The translations under genes were made by a program, and so were the position numbers. A DNA stretch of 32,980 nt from Planctomycetota bacterium (GTDB lineage Bacteria > Planctomycetota > UBA1135 > GCA-002686595): assembly GCA_029212845.1 (NCBI GenBank), contig JARGPD010000010.1, positions 1 through 32,980 of the forward strand. Reading direction: 5' to 3'. This document shows, one piece after another, positions 6,771-15,132 of this stretch (the first letter of the stretch is position 1; each line of letters begins with the position of its first letter). Below the pieces are notes generated by a model. It searched no databases. It saw only the letters and a list, made by a program, of their open reading frames with translations, and had not been told where the DNA came from.

Positions 6771-8533
6771 ACCTGCACGCGGTCCTGCACCTGCTCGGAA
6801 AGGTGCTCCTGCTGTTGGCCGTGTTCCTCCTGGTTCCGGCCGGGGTCGCGCTGGTGTGGGCCGAGCACGAGTCCTGGGCCGCCTGCCTGCGCTCGTCCCT
6901 GGTCGCCGGCGTCCTCGGCATCGGCCTGGTGCACCTGGTCTCGCGCCAGGACCTCGATCAGACCTCGGGCCGCATCCCCGGGGTGCTGGCCTTGGCGCGC
7001 AACCGCCGCATCCTGGCGGTGACCGGCGTGCTGGCGCTCTTCCTGCTGCTGGTGCCTTGGGCCGTCAGCGACGCGGTCAGGCGCTTGGTGAGTCTCTTGC
7101 CCGAGCTAGGCTCGCTCACCCCCGAGGGCCTGCTGGTCGTGCTCGAGGCGCTGGTGCTGCTGCTGCTCGGTGCGGGCCTCGTGCACCAGCTGCGGCATGA
7201 CCGGCGCCGCGACGAGCTGGGCCAGAAGGAGTTCTACCGGCGCGAAGGCCTGGCCGTGGTGGGGCTGGCCTGGACCGTGGCGGGCCTGATCGGCGCCCTG
7301 CCGTTCCTGTTCTCCGGAGCCATCCCGGGCTTCATCGACGCCTTCTTCGAGTCGGTCTCCGGCTTCACGACCACCGGCTCGACGATCCTCTCGGCCGAGG
7401 GCATCGACGGCCTGTCCCGCTCGATCGCCTTCTGGCGCTCGTTCACCCATTGGCTCGGCGGCATCGGCATCGTGCTGGTGTTCGTCGTGCTGTTCCCCGC
7501 CGGCGGCCGCAGCCTGTTCCGCTCCGAGGTGCCCGGCGTCTCGCGCGAGGCCGTGCGCCAGCGCGTGCGCGACAGCGGCATGGGCCTCTTGCGCGTGTAC
7601 ATCAGCCTGACCGTGCTGCAGATCGTGCTGTACATGGTCGTCGGGCTCGACCTGTACGAGTCGGCCGTGCACGCCTTCGGCACCCTGGCGACGGGTGGCT
7701 TCTCGACCCACTCCGAGAGCATGGCCTACTTCCGCTCGCCGATGGTCGAGGGCGTGACGATCGTGTTCATGTTCCTGGCGGGCATCAACTTCGCGGTCTA
7801 CGACACGACCCTGCGCCTCGGACCCAAGCAAGGCTGGGCGATGGCCTGGCGCTCGAGCGAGGTGCGCCTCTATACCGGCGTGATCGTCGGGTCGGCGGCG
7901 GTGATCGCGCTGGTGCTGTGGTTCTGGGGTGGCTCGAACGGCGCCGTTGGGTCGGAGCTGCCGGACTACTCGCGCCTCAGCACGGCGGTGCGTGACTCCA
8001 GCTTCGTGGTCGTCAGCGTGCAGACCAGCACCGGGTTCGGCACCGCCGACTTCGACCAGTGGCCCGAGTTCACGCGCATGCTCCTGATGGGCCTGGCGTT
8101 CATCGGGGCCTGTGCGGGCTCGACGGGCGGCGGCCTGAAGGTGGTGCGCTTCATGGTGCTCGCCAAGGCCAGCCTGCGCAGCTTTCAGGTCTTCGCACGC
8201 CCGCGGGCCAAGCTGTTCGTGCGCATGAACGGCCAGCCCCTCGACGAGGAGCTCGTCTCGGGCATCATCGGCTACTTCGGCATGTGGTGCTTGATCGCGG
8301 GCGCGGCGACCCTGGCGCTGGCGGCCATGAACATCGACCCCGTCACCGCGACGACCAGCGTGCTAGCGACGCTCAACAACATCGGTCCCGGCCTCAGCAT
8401 GGTCGGCCCGACCGAGTCCTTCGGCTGGATGCCAGATCTCGGCAAGCTGCTCTGCAGCATCCTGATGGTGATCGGCCGGCTCGAGTTCTACGCCGTGGTC
8501 GTGCTCTTCCTGCCCCGCTTCTGGCGCATCTGA
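6767..8533 (+). CDS. trkH: TrkH-family potassium uptake membrane subunit
   Basis: The 588-residue protein is the ion-conducting partner of TrkA. Four pore loops with selectivity-filter glycines are visible: SGFTTTGSTIL (about residue 200), FGTLATGGFSTHS, VQTSTGFGTADF, and TLNNIGPGLSMVG near the end, each flanked by hydrophobic helices. GACAGSTGGGLKVVR matches the conserved intramembrane region of the family. It is longer than E. coli TrkH (483 residues) because about 100 extra residues at the N-terminus add extra predicted membrane segments; the core begins near residue 150. It overlaps trkA by 4 bp. Confidence 0.95.
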   Translation: MNLHAVLHLLGKVLLLLAVFLLVPAGVALVWAEHESWAACLRSSLVAGVLGIGLVHLVSRQDLDQTSGRIPGVLALARNRRILAVTGVLALFLLLVPWAVSDAVRRLVSLLPELGSLTPEGLLVVLEALVLLLLGAGLVHQLRHDRRRDELGQKEFYRREGLAVVGLAWTVAGLIGALPFLFSGAIPGFIDAFFESVSGFTTTGSTILSAEGIDGLSRSIAFWRSFTHWLGGIGIVLVFVVLFPAGGRSLFRSEVPGVSREAVRQRVRDSGMGLLRVYISLTVLQIVLYMVVGLDLYESAVHAFGTLATGGFSTHSESMAYFRSPMVEGVTIVFMFLAGINFAVYDTTLRLGPKQGWAMAWRSSEVRLYTGVIVGSAAVIALVLWFWGGSNGAVGSELPDYSRLSTAVRDSSFVVVSVQTSTGFGTADFDQWPEFTRMLLMGLAFIGACAGSTGGGLKVVRFMVLAKASLRSFQVFARPRAKLFVRMNGQPLDEELVSGIIGYFGMWCLIAGAATLALAAMNIDPVTATTSVLATLNNIGPGLSMVGPTESFGWMPDLGKLLCSILMVIGRLEFYAVVVLFLPRFWRI

Positions 8534-8566
8534 GCGACGTGCAAAGGACTTGAGAGGTCCAGCACG

Positions 8567-9454
8567 ATGAAGCAGTGGTGGGGTGTTGGGCTCTCCGGCG
8601 TGGTCCTGGTTCTGGTCGCCGCGCTGCTCCTTCGCGCTTGGGCCTCCTCCGGGGGGGCGGTCCCCGCGGAGCACGAGGATGGCTAATGGGTGGCCTTCCT
8701 CGCCCACGAAGATGTCCTCGAAGGCGCAAGCTGGTCCGTCGCCGACAACGACCTCGTGCGCAAGCCCCACCAGACAGAAGGCTATCGCGGCTCGCTGCCG
8801 GTACTGTTCACCTTGGAGGGGGTCGAGTTGCGGGCCACTGGGTTCCTAGCATCCAAGGCGATGGAGCAGCGGGACCTCACAGCTCTCTCCAGGCTGATCG
8901 GCGGATGGAAGGGGGCGAAGGAGCTCTGTCCCATCGGTCTTGCTGTCGAAGCTGACCTCTGGAGCTTCTACTTCATGGGGCCCGCGAGGGCCGAGCCCGC
9001 GATCGAGCTCGTCCTCGGCGAGCTAGCCCAGGACTTCTTCGGGCAAGCGGGGACGGTCCGATCCAGGGAGGACCCCGACTGGTCCTTCCACGTCGAGCGC
9101 CTCGTGCCCAGCCGCGATGAGCAGCTCGCTCTGCTCGTGCAGTGGCAGCTGAGCGAGCTCACGCAGTAGGACTTGAAACCCTCTTCGAGTCGACCCGTCC
9201 GGTTCACCCTGAGGTTCAGCTCGAAGGAGTCCGCCGCGAGCTTCTCCGAGGCGGCCCTGGAGTAAGGCTACACGTAGGTCGGGGAGGGCGTCGGCTCCCT
9301 CACCAGCATGACGTTGAGGACCTGGGTCCAGCTCGAGCGCGAGGGCAGTGGGCAGGCCGATGAGTTGCTCGAGAGGCTCAGGCAGCTCGACGGCTTGGCG
9401 GAGACCTACGGCGGGATTTTCGATGGCCTGGATGCGTGGGGCGACTCCCACTGA
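8567..9454 (+). pseudogene. DUF695-RraB-like gene with four in-frame stop codons and no frameshift
   Basis: A single frame runs from the ATG at 8567 (GAGAGG lies 9 nt before it) to the TGA at 9452. It is interrupted by TAA at 8684, TAG at 9167, TAA at 9263 and TAG at 9275 (codons 40, 201, 233 and 237 of 296). Ignoring the stops it encodes an N-terminal membrane anchor (GVVLVLVAALLLRAW), a DUF695-like part with DPDWSFHVERLVPSRDEQL, and an RraB-like end with RPVRFTLRFSSKESAASF and ETYGGIFDGLDAW. DUF695 followed by RraB (ribonuclease E inhibitor) is a known arrangement. The longest piece, from a GTG at 8690, could still be made as a 159-residue fragment. Family recall is from memory. Either a decayed gene or a recoded one; decay is more likely. 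Confidence 0.7.
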
Positions 9455-9474
9455 CCGACGTCGGGGTCGCGACC
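9455..9474. repeat. two abutting perfect 10-bp palindromes
   Basis: CCGACGTCGG (9455-9464) is followed directly by GGTCGCGACC (9465-9474). They lie in the 33-bp gap between the convergent stops of the interrupted DUF695/RraB frame and the lipoprotein gene. With no loop they are poor RNA hairpins; a protein-binding role or chance are both possible. Confidence 0.4.
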
Positions 9475-9487
9475 GGGCCAGTCCTGC

Positions 9488-10132
9488 CTAGAGGATGTCC
9501 TCGCGGTACACCGCGCGGCTCTCCTCGGAGGCCTCGCGGCGGATCGCGACGAGGCGCCAGAGGCCCTCGCAGCCGACGGCGGTGATGTACTCGGTGCCGT
9601 CCTGGAAGCGCACGCGGCCGCTGACGAGTCCGATCAGCATCGGGCGGTCGGTGTCGGGGTCGACCCAGAAGACGCCGGCGCCGACCTGGGACTCGTCGCG
9701 CGGGAGCGGGCTCGCCGAGCGGAAGGCCAGGCCGTCGATGCGCGGGTCCTCGGTGGGGTAGAGGTCGATCTCCCAGGCGTCGCGACCCCGGCGGCCGCGG
9801 GCATAGACGTTGTCGTCGGGGCCCGGCCGCAGGAAGGCGATGTCGACCTGGGGCAGGTAGATCTCACCTTGGGCGAGGTACAAGCCGTCGCCGATCGGCT
9901 CGATGATCGAAGCCTCGATGCTGGGACCGTCGCCGTACCAGACGGTCATGTCGACCTCGCCCGAGGTGGCGGTGCTGCCCAGGAACACCACGCCGTGCTC
10001 GGTCGAGACACCGAGCTCGGTGCCGCCGGCGGTGTGGACCGTGACCGTCGGGTCCTGCACGTTGCGCGTGACGACACAGGAGCCGAGCAGGCAGAGGAGT
10101 GGGGCCAGGAGGAGCGAGGAGCGGCGGGTCAT
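9488..10132 (-). CDS. predicted lipoprotein of unknown function
   Basis: The 214-residue protein starts with MTRRSSLLLAPLLCLLGSC, a lipoprotein signal peptide whose lipobox LGSC places the modified Cys at residue 19. The mature part is beta-rich with no Cys-rich or catalytic motif I recognise; segments such as EIDLYPTEDPRIDGLAFRSASPLP and YITAVGCEGLWRLVAIRRE look like a small beta-barrel or immunoglobulin-like fold. It should be anchored in the envelope. It lies downstream of the metalloprotease gene, separated by 88 bp holding a strong hairpin, so the two may be partly co-transcribed. I do not recognise the family. Confidence 0.75.
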   Translation of the reverse strand: MTRRSSLLLAPLLCLLGSCVVTRNVQDPTVTVHTAGGTELGVSTEHGVVFLGSTATSGEVDMTVWYGDGPSIEASIIEPIGDGLYLAQGEIYLPQVDIAFLRPGPDDNVYARGRRGRDAWEIDLYPTEDPRIDGLAFRSASPLPRDESQVGAGVFWVDPDTDRPMLIGLVSGRVRFQDGTEYITAVGCEGLWRLVAIRREASEESRAVYREDIL

Positions 10133-10156
10133 GGGAGGATTCCGGGATGTGGTGCG

Positions 10157-10185
10157 GGGCCGGGGGGATGGTATCCCCCCGGCCC
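10157..10185 (-). terminator. strong hairpin between metalloprotease and lipoprotein genes
   Basis: The arms GGGCCGGGGGGAT and ATCCCCCCGGCCC are perfect 13-bp complements around a 3-nt centre. It lies 36 bp after the metalloprotease stop and 24 bp before the lipoprotein start. There is no T-tract after it on the minus strand, so it may act as a pause, a 3'-end stabiliser or a partial terminator instead of a canonical intrinsic terminator. Confidence 0.6.
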
Positions 10186-10220
10186 GCTTCGGGCAATGGC
10201 TGCCTCGCGTTCAGGGGCGC

Positions 10221-11825
10221 TCAGCCCATGGTCTGGACCCAGGCGTCCTGCAGGTCCTCCCAATCGACGTCCGCGAAGGCCGCGTCCACGGCCTTGTCGA
10301 GGTCGCTGGTGCTGGCGAGGGTGTCCAGATAGGTGTCCAAGATCGTGTCCCAGTCGTCGTTCCAGTCCTTGCAGCTCTTCTTGCCAGTGCGCAGGAAGTA
10401 CACGAAGGACCAGCCCTGGGCGTACAGCTCGCCGCCACCGAAGCCGTACTCGTTGTCTCCGTAGTACTCGCGCTTGCTCCAGCGCACGAGCTTCTCGAGC
10501 GGCACGAACTTGCCGGTCTTGATCATCTCGGCGGCGGTCGCCTTGCGCCAGGCGGCCTCCTTGAGCACGAACTTCTTGTGCTTGTACTGGTAGCCGCTGT
10601 AGAAGTCGCCGGTGCCTTCGTTGTACCAGCTGTGAGGAGCGAGCTTCCCGTAGAAGTAGTAGATGAACTGGTGGAAGGCCTCGTGGTTGAGGACCAGCCA
10701 GGTGTCGCTGCGCGGGCGCGTGTCATAGATCACGAGCTCCTGGTCCCAGGAGGACCAATAGCCGGCCGAGCCGCCGGGGCCGCCGTAGCTGTGGTACTCG
10801 TCGCGGTTGGCGCACACGCGCACGACGCTGGTGCGAGCGAGCTCCATCGGGTCGGCCTCGCCGACGGTCGTGCGACCGAACTCCGGGTCGACAGGGACGT
10901 CCTCGCCGGGCTCGCCGTCCTCGTCGGCGGCCACCCCGCCGCTCTCGGGCGTGCCACTCTTGCGGGCCTTCTCGGGCGGGTAGTCGACCATGTAGACGGC
11001 GCGGATCGCCTCGAGCCGCTCCATCAGCTCCTTCATGAAGCGCTTGTCGTCGTTGTGCGAGACGATGAAGTAGTTCTCGGTCTCGTACAGCTCCCAGCCG
11101 GGGGTGCGGCGCACGTAGTCCTGCAGCTCGCGGCGCTTCTTGGCGCGCACCGGCGAGTCGTCGGCGTGGCTGATGTCGGCGTCGAACTCGGGCTCCTCGA
11201 CCTCGATGACCTTCAGGCTCTTGGCCATCTTGTCGTAGGTCTTCTTGTACTTGGTCTTCCACTTCTTGTCGTCGCCGGGACCGTTGAAGACCACCGCGAC
11301 CTCGCAGTCGGGGTGCAGGCGATAGACCATCGCGTAGGCGCGCATCTTGTACTCGGCGTCGAACCGCGACTCGCCGATGAAGTCGTACTGGGTCGCCTTG
11401 ACCTTGCCGACCTTCGTCTCCTTCTTGCTGTCGACGTACCAGCCGGTCCCAGGCAGCGCCACCTCGGCCCACTCGATGATGCCGTCGATCGGGTCGAAGC
11501 CGCCGAGCTCGATCACGATGTCGCTCTCGTCCTCGACCTCACCGCGGCGATCGAACTTCAGCAGCCAGGCTTCGATCTCGAAGGAGCTCTGGCCGAGCGG
11601 GATCTGCACGGGGTGGGGGTCGTTGTACTTGCCGATCAAAAGGTCCTCGCCGACCTTGGGCGGGATGAAGGACCAGTCCTTCGGCATCTTGATCTTGAAG
11701 CCGAGGTCCGAGTCATCGACGTAGTAGTCACCGACCTTGGGGATCTGGGCTAGGGCCGGGGTGGCGGCAGGTGCGAGCAGGATGGCAAGGGCGAGCAGGC
11801 CAGGGGCGAGGTTCTTCCAAGACAT
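10221..11825 (-). CDS. secreted gluzincin-type metalloprotease (DUF1570-like)
   Basis: The 534-residue protein has a Sec signal peptide (LLALAILLAPAATPALAQ, cleavage about residue 26). A beta-rich N-terminal half (residues about 30-210) resembles a PsbP/DUF-type lipid- or ligand-binding fold. The C-terminal half carries a zinc site: HEAFHQF (HExxH, about residue 380) and, 20 residues on, WYNEGTGDFYSG with the third ligand Glu. This spacing and the WxxEG context fit the DUF1570 gluzincin group. Expected location is periplasm or outside. The gene diverges from the 999-residue repeat protein at 12064. Substrate unknown; protease activity is inferred from the motif. Confidence 0.78.
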   Translation of the reverse strand: MSWKNLAPGLLALAILLAPAATPALAQIPKVGDYYVDDSDLGFKIKMPKDWSFIPPKVGEDLLIGKYNDPHPVQIPLGQSSFEIEAWLLKFDRRGEVEDESDIVIELGGFDPIDGIIEWAEVALPGTGWYVDSKKETKVGKVKATQYDFIGESRFDAEYKMRAYAMVYRLHPDCEVAVVFNGPGDDKKWKTKYKKTYDKMAKSLKVIEVEEPEFDADISHADDSPVRAKKRRELQDYVRRTPGWELYETENYFIVSHNDDKRFMKELMERLEAIRAVYMVDYPPEKARKSGTPESGGVAADEDGEPGEDVPVDPEFGRTTVGEADPMELARTSVVRVCANRDEYHSYGGPGGSAGYWSSWDQELVIYDTRPRSDTWLVLNHEAFHQFIYYFYGKLAPHSWYNEGTGDFYSGYQYKHKKFVLKEAAWRKATAAEMIKTGKFVPLEKLVRWSKREYYGDNEYGFGGGELYAQGWSFVYFLRTGKKSCKDWNDDWDTILDTYLDTLASTSDLDKAVDAAFADVDWEDLQDAWVQTMG

Positions 11826-12021
11826 GGAACGGGTGGGTTGTCAGCTACGGCGAGGACCCCGGTGTGGGGACGGCACCGGGGTGCCGAGGCGAGGGGGAAG
11901 GGGCTGCCCATCGAGTTCGAGGGCAGGGCTTCTCCTTACATCTACGCAAAGGACGTCACCGACTTTCGATCCCTTGGTGAACTTCTACCAAACGAGAAGG
12001 TAACGGGGCCCGTACCGTCTA

Positions 12022-12041
12022 GGCCCATCCCCCCATGGGCC
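12022..12041 (+). repeat. inverted repeat upstream of the 999-residue surface protein gene
   Basis: GGCCCAT and ATGGGCC flank a C6 loop, 22 bp before the ATG at 12064. It is in the 238-bp divergent intergenic region between the metalloprotease and the surface protein. It could be an operator or a leader hairpin. I saw no convincing -10/-35 pair for either gene in this gap. Confidence 0.35.
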
Positions 12042-12063
12042 CTTTCCAAAATCCGATTCAGTC

Positions 12064-15063
12064 ATGCGCAACGCCCCCTTGCTGCTGTTCGGCGCCATCG
12101 CCCTCGTCCTTGGCGCGCTCTTCTACCTCCTGCTGGGTCCCACAAGTGGGACGGATGCAGCGACCCAGCCCGACCTGGGACCGGCCTTGGTCGAGGAGCA
12201 GGCCGCGTCGGACTCCCGCTCGACGGACCTCTCCGGGGTCTCCGGCGAGCCCCAGGGGGACGAGCGCAAGGCGGTCTCTGCCGACTCGATGAGCCTCGAG
12301 CCCGGGCGGGCCGTTGCTGCGGCAGAGGACGCGGACCTTCCAGGGGTTCGGGGGCGCGTGACCGACGCTGCCGGCAACCCCCTGCCGGGTGCGCGCGTGA
12401 TCGCGGCCGGGCCCGATGGCATGCCGATGGACCTGGACATGGACGCGAACTCGGGCTGGGGCCAGCGCTGGCGGACGGTCACTGGCTCGGATGGAAGCTT
12501 CCACCTGCGGGGGCCCGAGCCGGGCGCCCTGCGACTCGGCGTGCGACTCGCCAACTTCGCGCCGCTCGACGTCGACAACCTGACCCTGCCCGCCGGCGGC
12601 GGGGCGGACTTCGGTGACCTCGCGCTCGAGGAATCGGTCGTGCTCGAGGGCCGCGTGTCGGTCGCTGGCGGCGGGCCCGTGGCGGGGGCCGAGCTCTTCC
12701 GAGAGCCGGTCGACGACGGGGACGGCTTCCGCGTGTTCTTCAACCAGCTGCCCCAGCACCCGGTCGCGGTCACCGACAGCGAGGGTCGCTTTCGCGTCGA
12801 CATGCTGAGCGCGGGGCCTTGGAAGCTGCGCGTCGAGTCCCTCGAGCAGCCCGACCGCTCCTTCGAGGGTCGCACCGAGCGGCCCGGTGAGGTGCGCGCC
12901 GGCCTGCGGTTCGAGCTGAAGCCGGGTGCGGCGATCTCCGGCCAGCTGACAGGCGCACCCGAGGGCGGGCTGGAGGACCTGGTCGTGCGCGCGACGCCCA
13001 AGGGGGGCGGCAACTTCGGGATGAGCCAGTCCTACCGCCAGGGTGAAGTGAACGACGACGGCAGCTTCCGCATCGGCGGCTGCGAGCCCGGCACCAGCTA
13101 CACGCTCCAGGCGCGGCTCGACGAGTCGCGCTCGGCGCGCTGGGGCATGGAGCAGAAGACGCGCACCAAGTCCGTGGACGCGGTTGGTGGCCAGTCGGGC
13201 ATCGTGCTGGCGTGGAGCGGCTCCACCGGCGTCTCGCTCAGCGTCGTGAAGGCCTCGGACGGGCGCCCGCTCGAGGACTTCAGCGTGTCCTACGGTTCTG
13301 GTTACCTGCGTCAGCTCGAGGCCGACGGCGAGCCGGTCGAGCACCATCCCGGTGGCAAGGTGCTGCTGGACGAGCTGCGCATCAATGTTTGGAACTCGGA
13401 GCCCTTCAAGGTGAGCGTGCAGGCCGCCGGCTTCAAGACCCTCGAGCGCGAGTTCGAGCTGGTCGAAGGCGAGGTCCTAGCCGGTGGGCTCTTCCAGCTC
13501 GAGTCGGCTCCCGTCATGACCGTCAAGGTGCTCGATGCCGCTACCCAGCAGCCGATCGAGGGAGCCAGGGTCAGCCTGACCATCGGCAGCAAGGGAGACA
13601 CGGAGCTGACCTTCGCCGGCTGGGGCGCGGTGATGGACGATGAGGCCGGTGCGCGCACGAACCGTGGACGCACCGACGCCGCGGGCATCGCGCTCTTGAC
13701 CTCCTTCCCCGGCGAGGTTGCCCAGCTGGAGGTGCGCCACGAGGACCACACCGACTGGGAGCTCGAGGAGCTGGTCCTGCCCGCCAGCGGGCCCGCCGAA
13801 CAGGAGGTCCTGATGGGGGTCGGCGGAACGGTCGTCGTGCAGGTGCTCGACGCCTTCGGTGCGCCGCTCCCCGGCGCGAACGTCGAGGAGCGCACGCCCC
13901 CCGAGCCCGTCGCCAACACCGGCGGGGACTTCCGTATGGCCTCGGTGATCGGCGGACCCGGCGGAGGTCCGGGCGAGGTCACGGACCAGGACGGCCTGGC
14001 GACCTTCAAGCACCTCGCGCCGGGTCCCCACGAGTTCCGCCTCGCGAAGCAGCAGAGGGGGGGCGTGATGGTCTTCCTATCGGGCGGGGGCGGCGACGAG
14101 GAGCGCTGGGACCCGGTCGAGGTGGTCGAGCGCGGCGAGCACGAGCTGATCCTGAAGGAGCAGCCCCAGGGCGCCCTGGTGGGGCGCGTGCTCGAGTCCG
14201 GGGAGGCGCTCGCGGGCGCGTCGCTCTCCCTCTCCAAGCGCACCCAGGGCCAAGGTCGTGGTGGAATGCGTGGCTACTTCCCCGGCATGGGCGGCAACGG
14301 AGCGACCTGCGATGGCCGGGGCAACTACCGATTCGATGGGGTCGAGCCAGGGGACTACACCCTGACCGTGACCCACGCGAGCCGCGTGATGCCGACGGAG
14401 ATCGACCTGGTGCTGGTCGTGGGCGAGAACACCCAGGACGTGGACCTGCCGGTGGCGATCATCGAGGGGCGTGTGACGCGGCCGGACGGCACGCCGATCG
14501 CTGGCGTGGACGTCAGCGTGCATGCGGCCGGTGGCAGCTCCAGGTCGCGCACGATGAGCTTCTTGGTCATGGACGACGGTGGCTCGGAGTCCGCGGTGGT
14601 GGTCGGTGACGGGGCCGCGGACCCGACCGTGACCGATGCCGACGGGCGCTATCGCTTGCGCGGGGTCCAGACCGGTGTCGAGCTGGTCGTGAAGGCCAAG
14701 CACGACGAGGCCGCGCCGGCCGAGAGCGATCCGCTCGAGCTGGCCGATGGTCAGCTCGAGGGGGGCGTGGACCTGGTGCTCTCGCCCGCAGGCTCGATCG
14801 TGATCGAGGTGGACGGCGTCGACGAGCAGGAGTACATGCTGCTCAGCGTCACACCGATCGCCGAGGACGGGACCGCAGGCGAGCGCCAGACGAACTTCAC
14901 TACGGAGACGACGGGGACCTTTGGTGGGCTCGTGCCCGGTAGCTACCGCGTCCGGATCCAGGTGATGAACCAAGGCTCTGGCTTCGGCGACAACAATGCA
15001 GCCGAGCCCCAGGTCGTCGAGGTGAAGGCCGGGGAGGCCACCCCGGTCTTCTTCGACCTGTAG
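12064..15063 (+). CDS. large membrane-anchored protein with carboxypeptidase-regulatory-like repeats
   Basis: The 999-residue protein has an N-terminal hydrophobic anchor (residues about 5-25, LLLFGAIALVLGALFYLLLG), an acidic low-complexity linker, then a run of Ig-like beta-sandwich units of the carboxypeptidase-regulatory-like type. The first reads VRGRVTDAAGNPLPGARVIA; similar G-x-V-x-D-x2-G-x-P-I/V-x-G-A units recur (LEGRVSVAGGGPVAGAELF, VLDAATQQPIEGARVSL, VLDAFGAPLPGANV, IEGRVTRPDGTPIAGVDVSV), each with a D-x-D/E-G-x-F/Y-x-L partner strand. Such proteins are adhesive or structural; no catalytic site is seen. The gene at 24931 has the same plan. Glycine-rich insertions (GGPGGGPGE, GRGGMRGYFPGMGGNG) break the repeats. 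Confidence 0.85.
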   Translation: MRNAPLLLFGAIALVLGALFYLLLGPTSGTDAATQPDLGPALVEEQAASDSRSTDLSGVSGEPQGDERKAVSADSMSLEPGRAVAAAEDADLPGVRGRVTDAAGNPLPGARVIAAGPDGMPMDLDMDANSGWGQRWRTVTGSDGSFHLRGPEPGALRLGVRLANFAPLDVDNLTLPAGGGADFGDLALEESVVLEGRVSVAGGGPVAGAELFREPVDDGDGFRVFFNQLPQHPVAVTDSEGRFRVDMLSAGPWKLRVESLEQPDRSFEGRTERPGEVRAGLRFELKPGAAISGQLTGAPEGGLEDLVVRATPKGGGNFGMSQSYRQGEVNDDGSFRIGGCEPGTSYTLQARLDESRSARWGMEQKTRTKSVDAVGGQSGIVLAWSGSTGVSLSVVKASDGRPLEDFSVSYGSGYLRQLEADGEPVEHHPGGKVLLDELRINVWNSEPFKVSVQAAGFKTLEREFELVEGEVLAGGLFQLESAPVMTVKVLDAATQQPIEGARVSLTIGSKGDTELTFAGWGAVMDDEAGARTNRGRTDAAGIALLTSFPGEVAQLEVRHEDHTDWELEELVLPASGPAEQEVLMGVGGTVVVQVLDAFGAPLPGANVEERTPPEPVANTGGDFRMASVIGGPGGGPGEVTDQDGLATFKHLAPGPHEFRLAKQQRGGVMVFLSGGGGDEERWDPVEVVERGEHELILKEQPQGALVGRVLESGEALAGASLSLSKRTQGQGRGGMRGYFPGMGGNGATCDGRGNYRFDGVEPGDYTLTVTHASRVMPTEIDLVLVVGENTQDVDLPVAIIEGRVTRPDGTPIAGVDVSVHAAGGSSRSRTMSFLVMDDGGSESAVVVGDGAADPTVTDADGRYRLRGVQTGVELVVKAKHDEAAPAESDPLELADGQLEGGVDLVLSPAGSIVIEVDGVDEQEYMLLSVTPIAEDGTAGERQTNFTTETTGTFGGLVPGSYRVRIQVMNQGSGFGDNNAAEPQVVEVKAGEATPVFFDL

Positions 15064-15084
15064 GCGCGGTCTTCGAGTCTAGAG

Positions 15085-15116
15085 CTGTGCGCCGGGCCCG
15101 CCACCCCGGCGCACAG
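15085..15116 (+). terminator. hairpin after the 999-residue surface protein
   Basis: CTGTGCGCCGGG and CCCGGCGCACAG form a perfect 12-bp stem with an 8-nt loop, starting 22 bp after the surface-protein stop. No T-tract follows; instead the -10-like box of the next gene begins 4 nt later, so termination and initiation elements are packed together. Confidence 0.65.
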
Positions 15117-15120
15117 TCGC

Positions 15121-15126
15121 TAGAAT
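15121..15126 (+). promoter_or_regulatory. -10 box TAGAAT six nt before the HAD hydrolase start
   Basis: TAGAAT in the context AGTCGCTAGAAT ends 6 nt before the ATG at 15133, so transcription would begin at about the first base of the start codon. It is a 5/6 match to TATAAT. No Shine-Dalgarno exists, consistent with a leaderless mRNA. The expected -35 region falls inside the upstream hairpin and shows no TTGACA. Confidence 0.6.
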
Positions 15127-15132
15127 CTCGCC

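Noticed and set aside
8679-8950. Alternative frame starting at the ATG at 8679
   Set aside because: Its translation is Ser/Pro/Arg-rich without domain similarity, whereas the frame through the stops gives coherent DUF695/RraB motifs.
8567-9454. Genome-wide reassignment of TAA/TAG to glutamine
   Set aside because: Several intact genes in the window end naturally in TAG (for example those stopping at 154, 914, 4684, 15063, 20885) and dnaJ ends in TAA.
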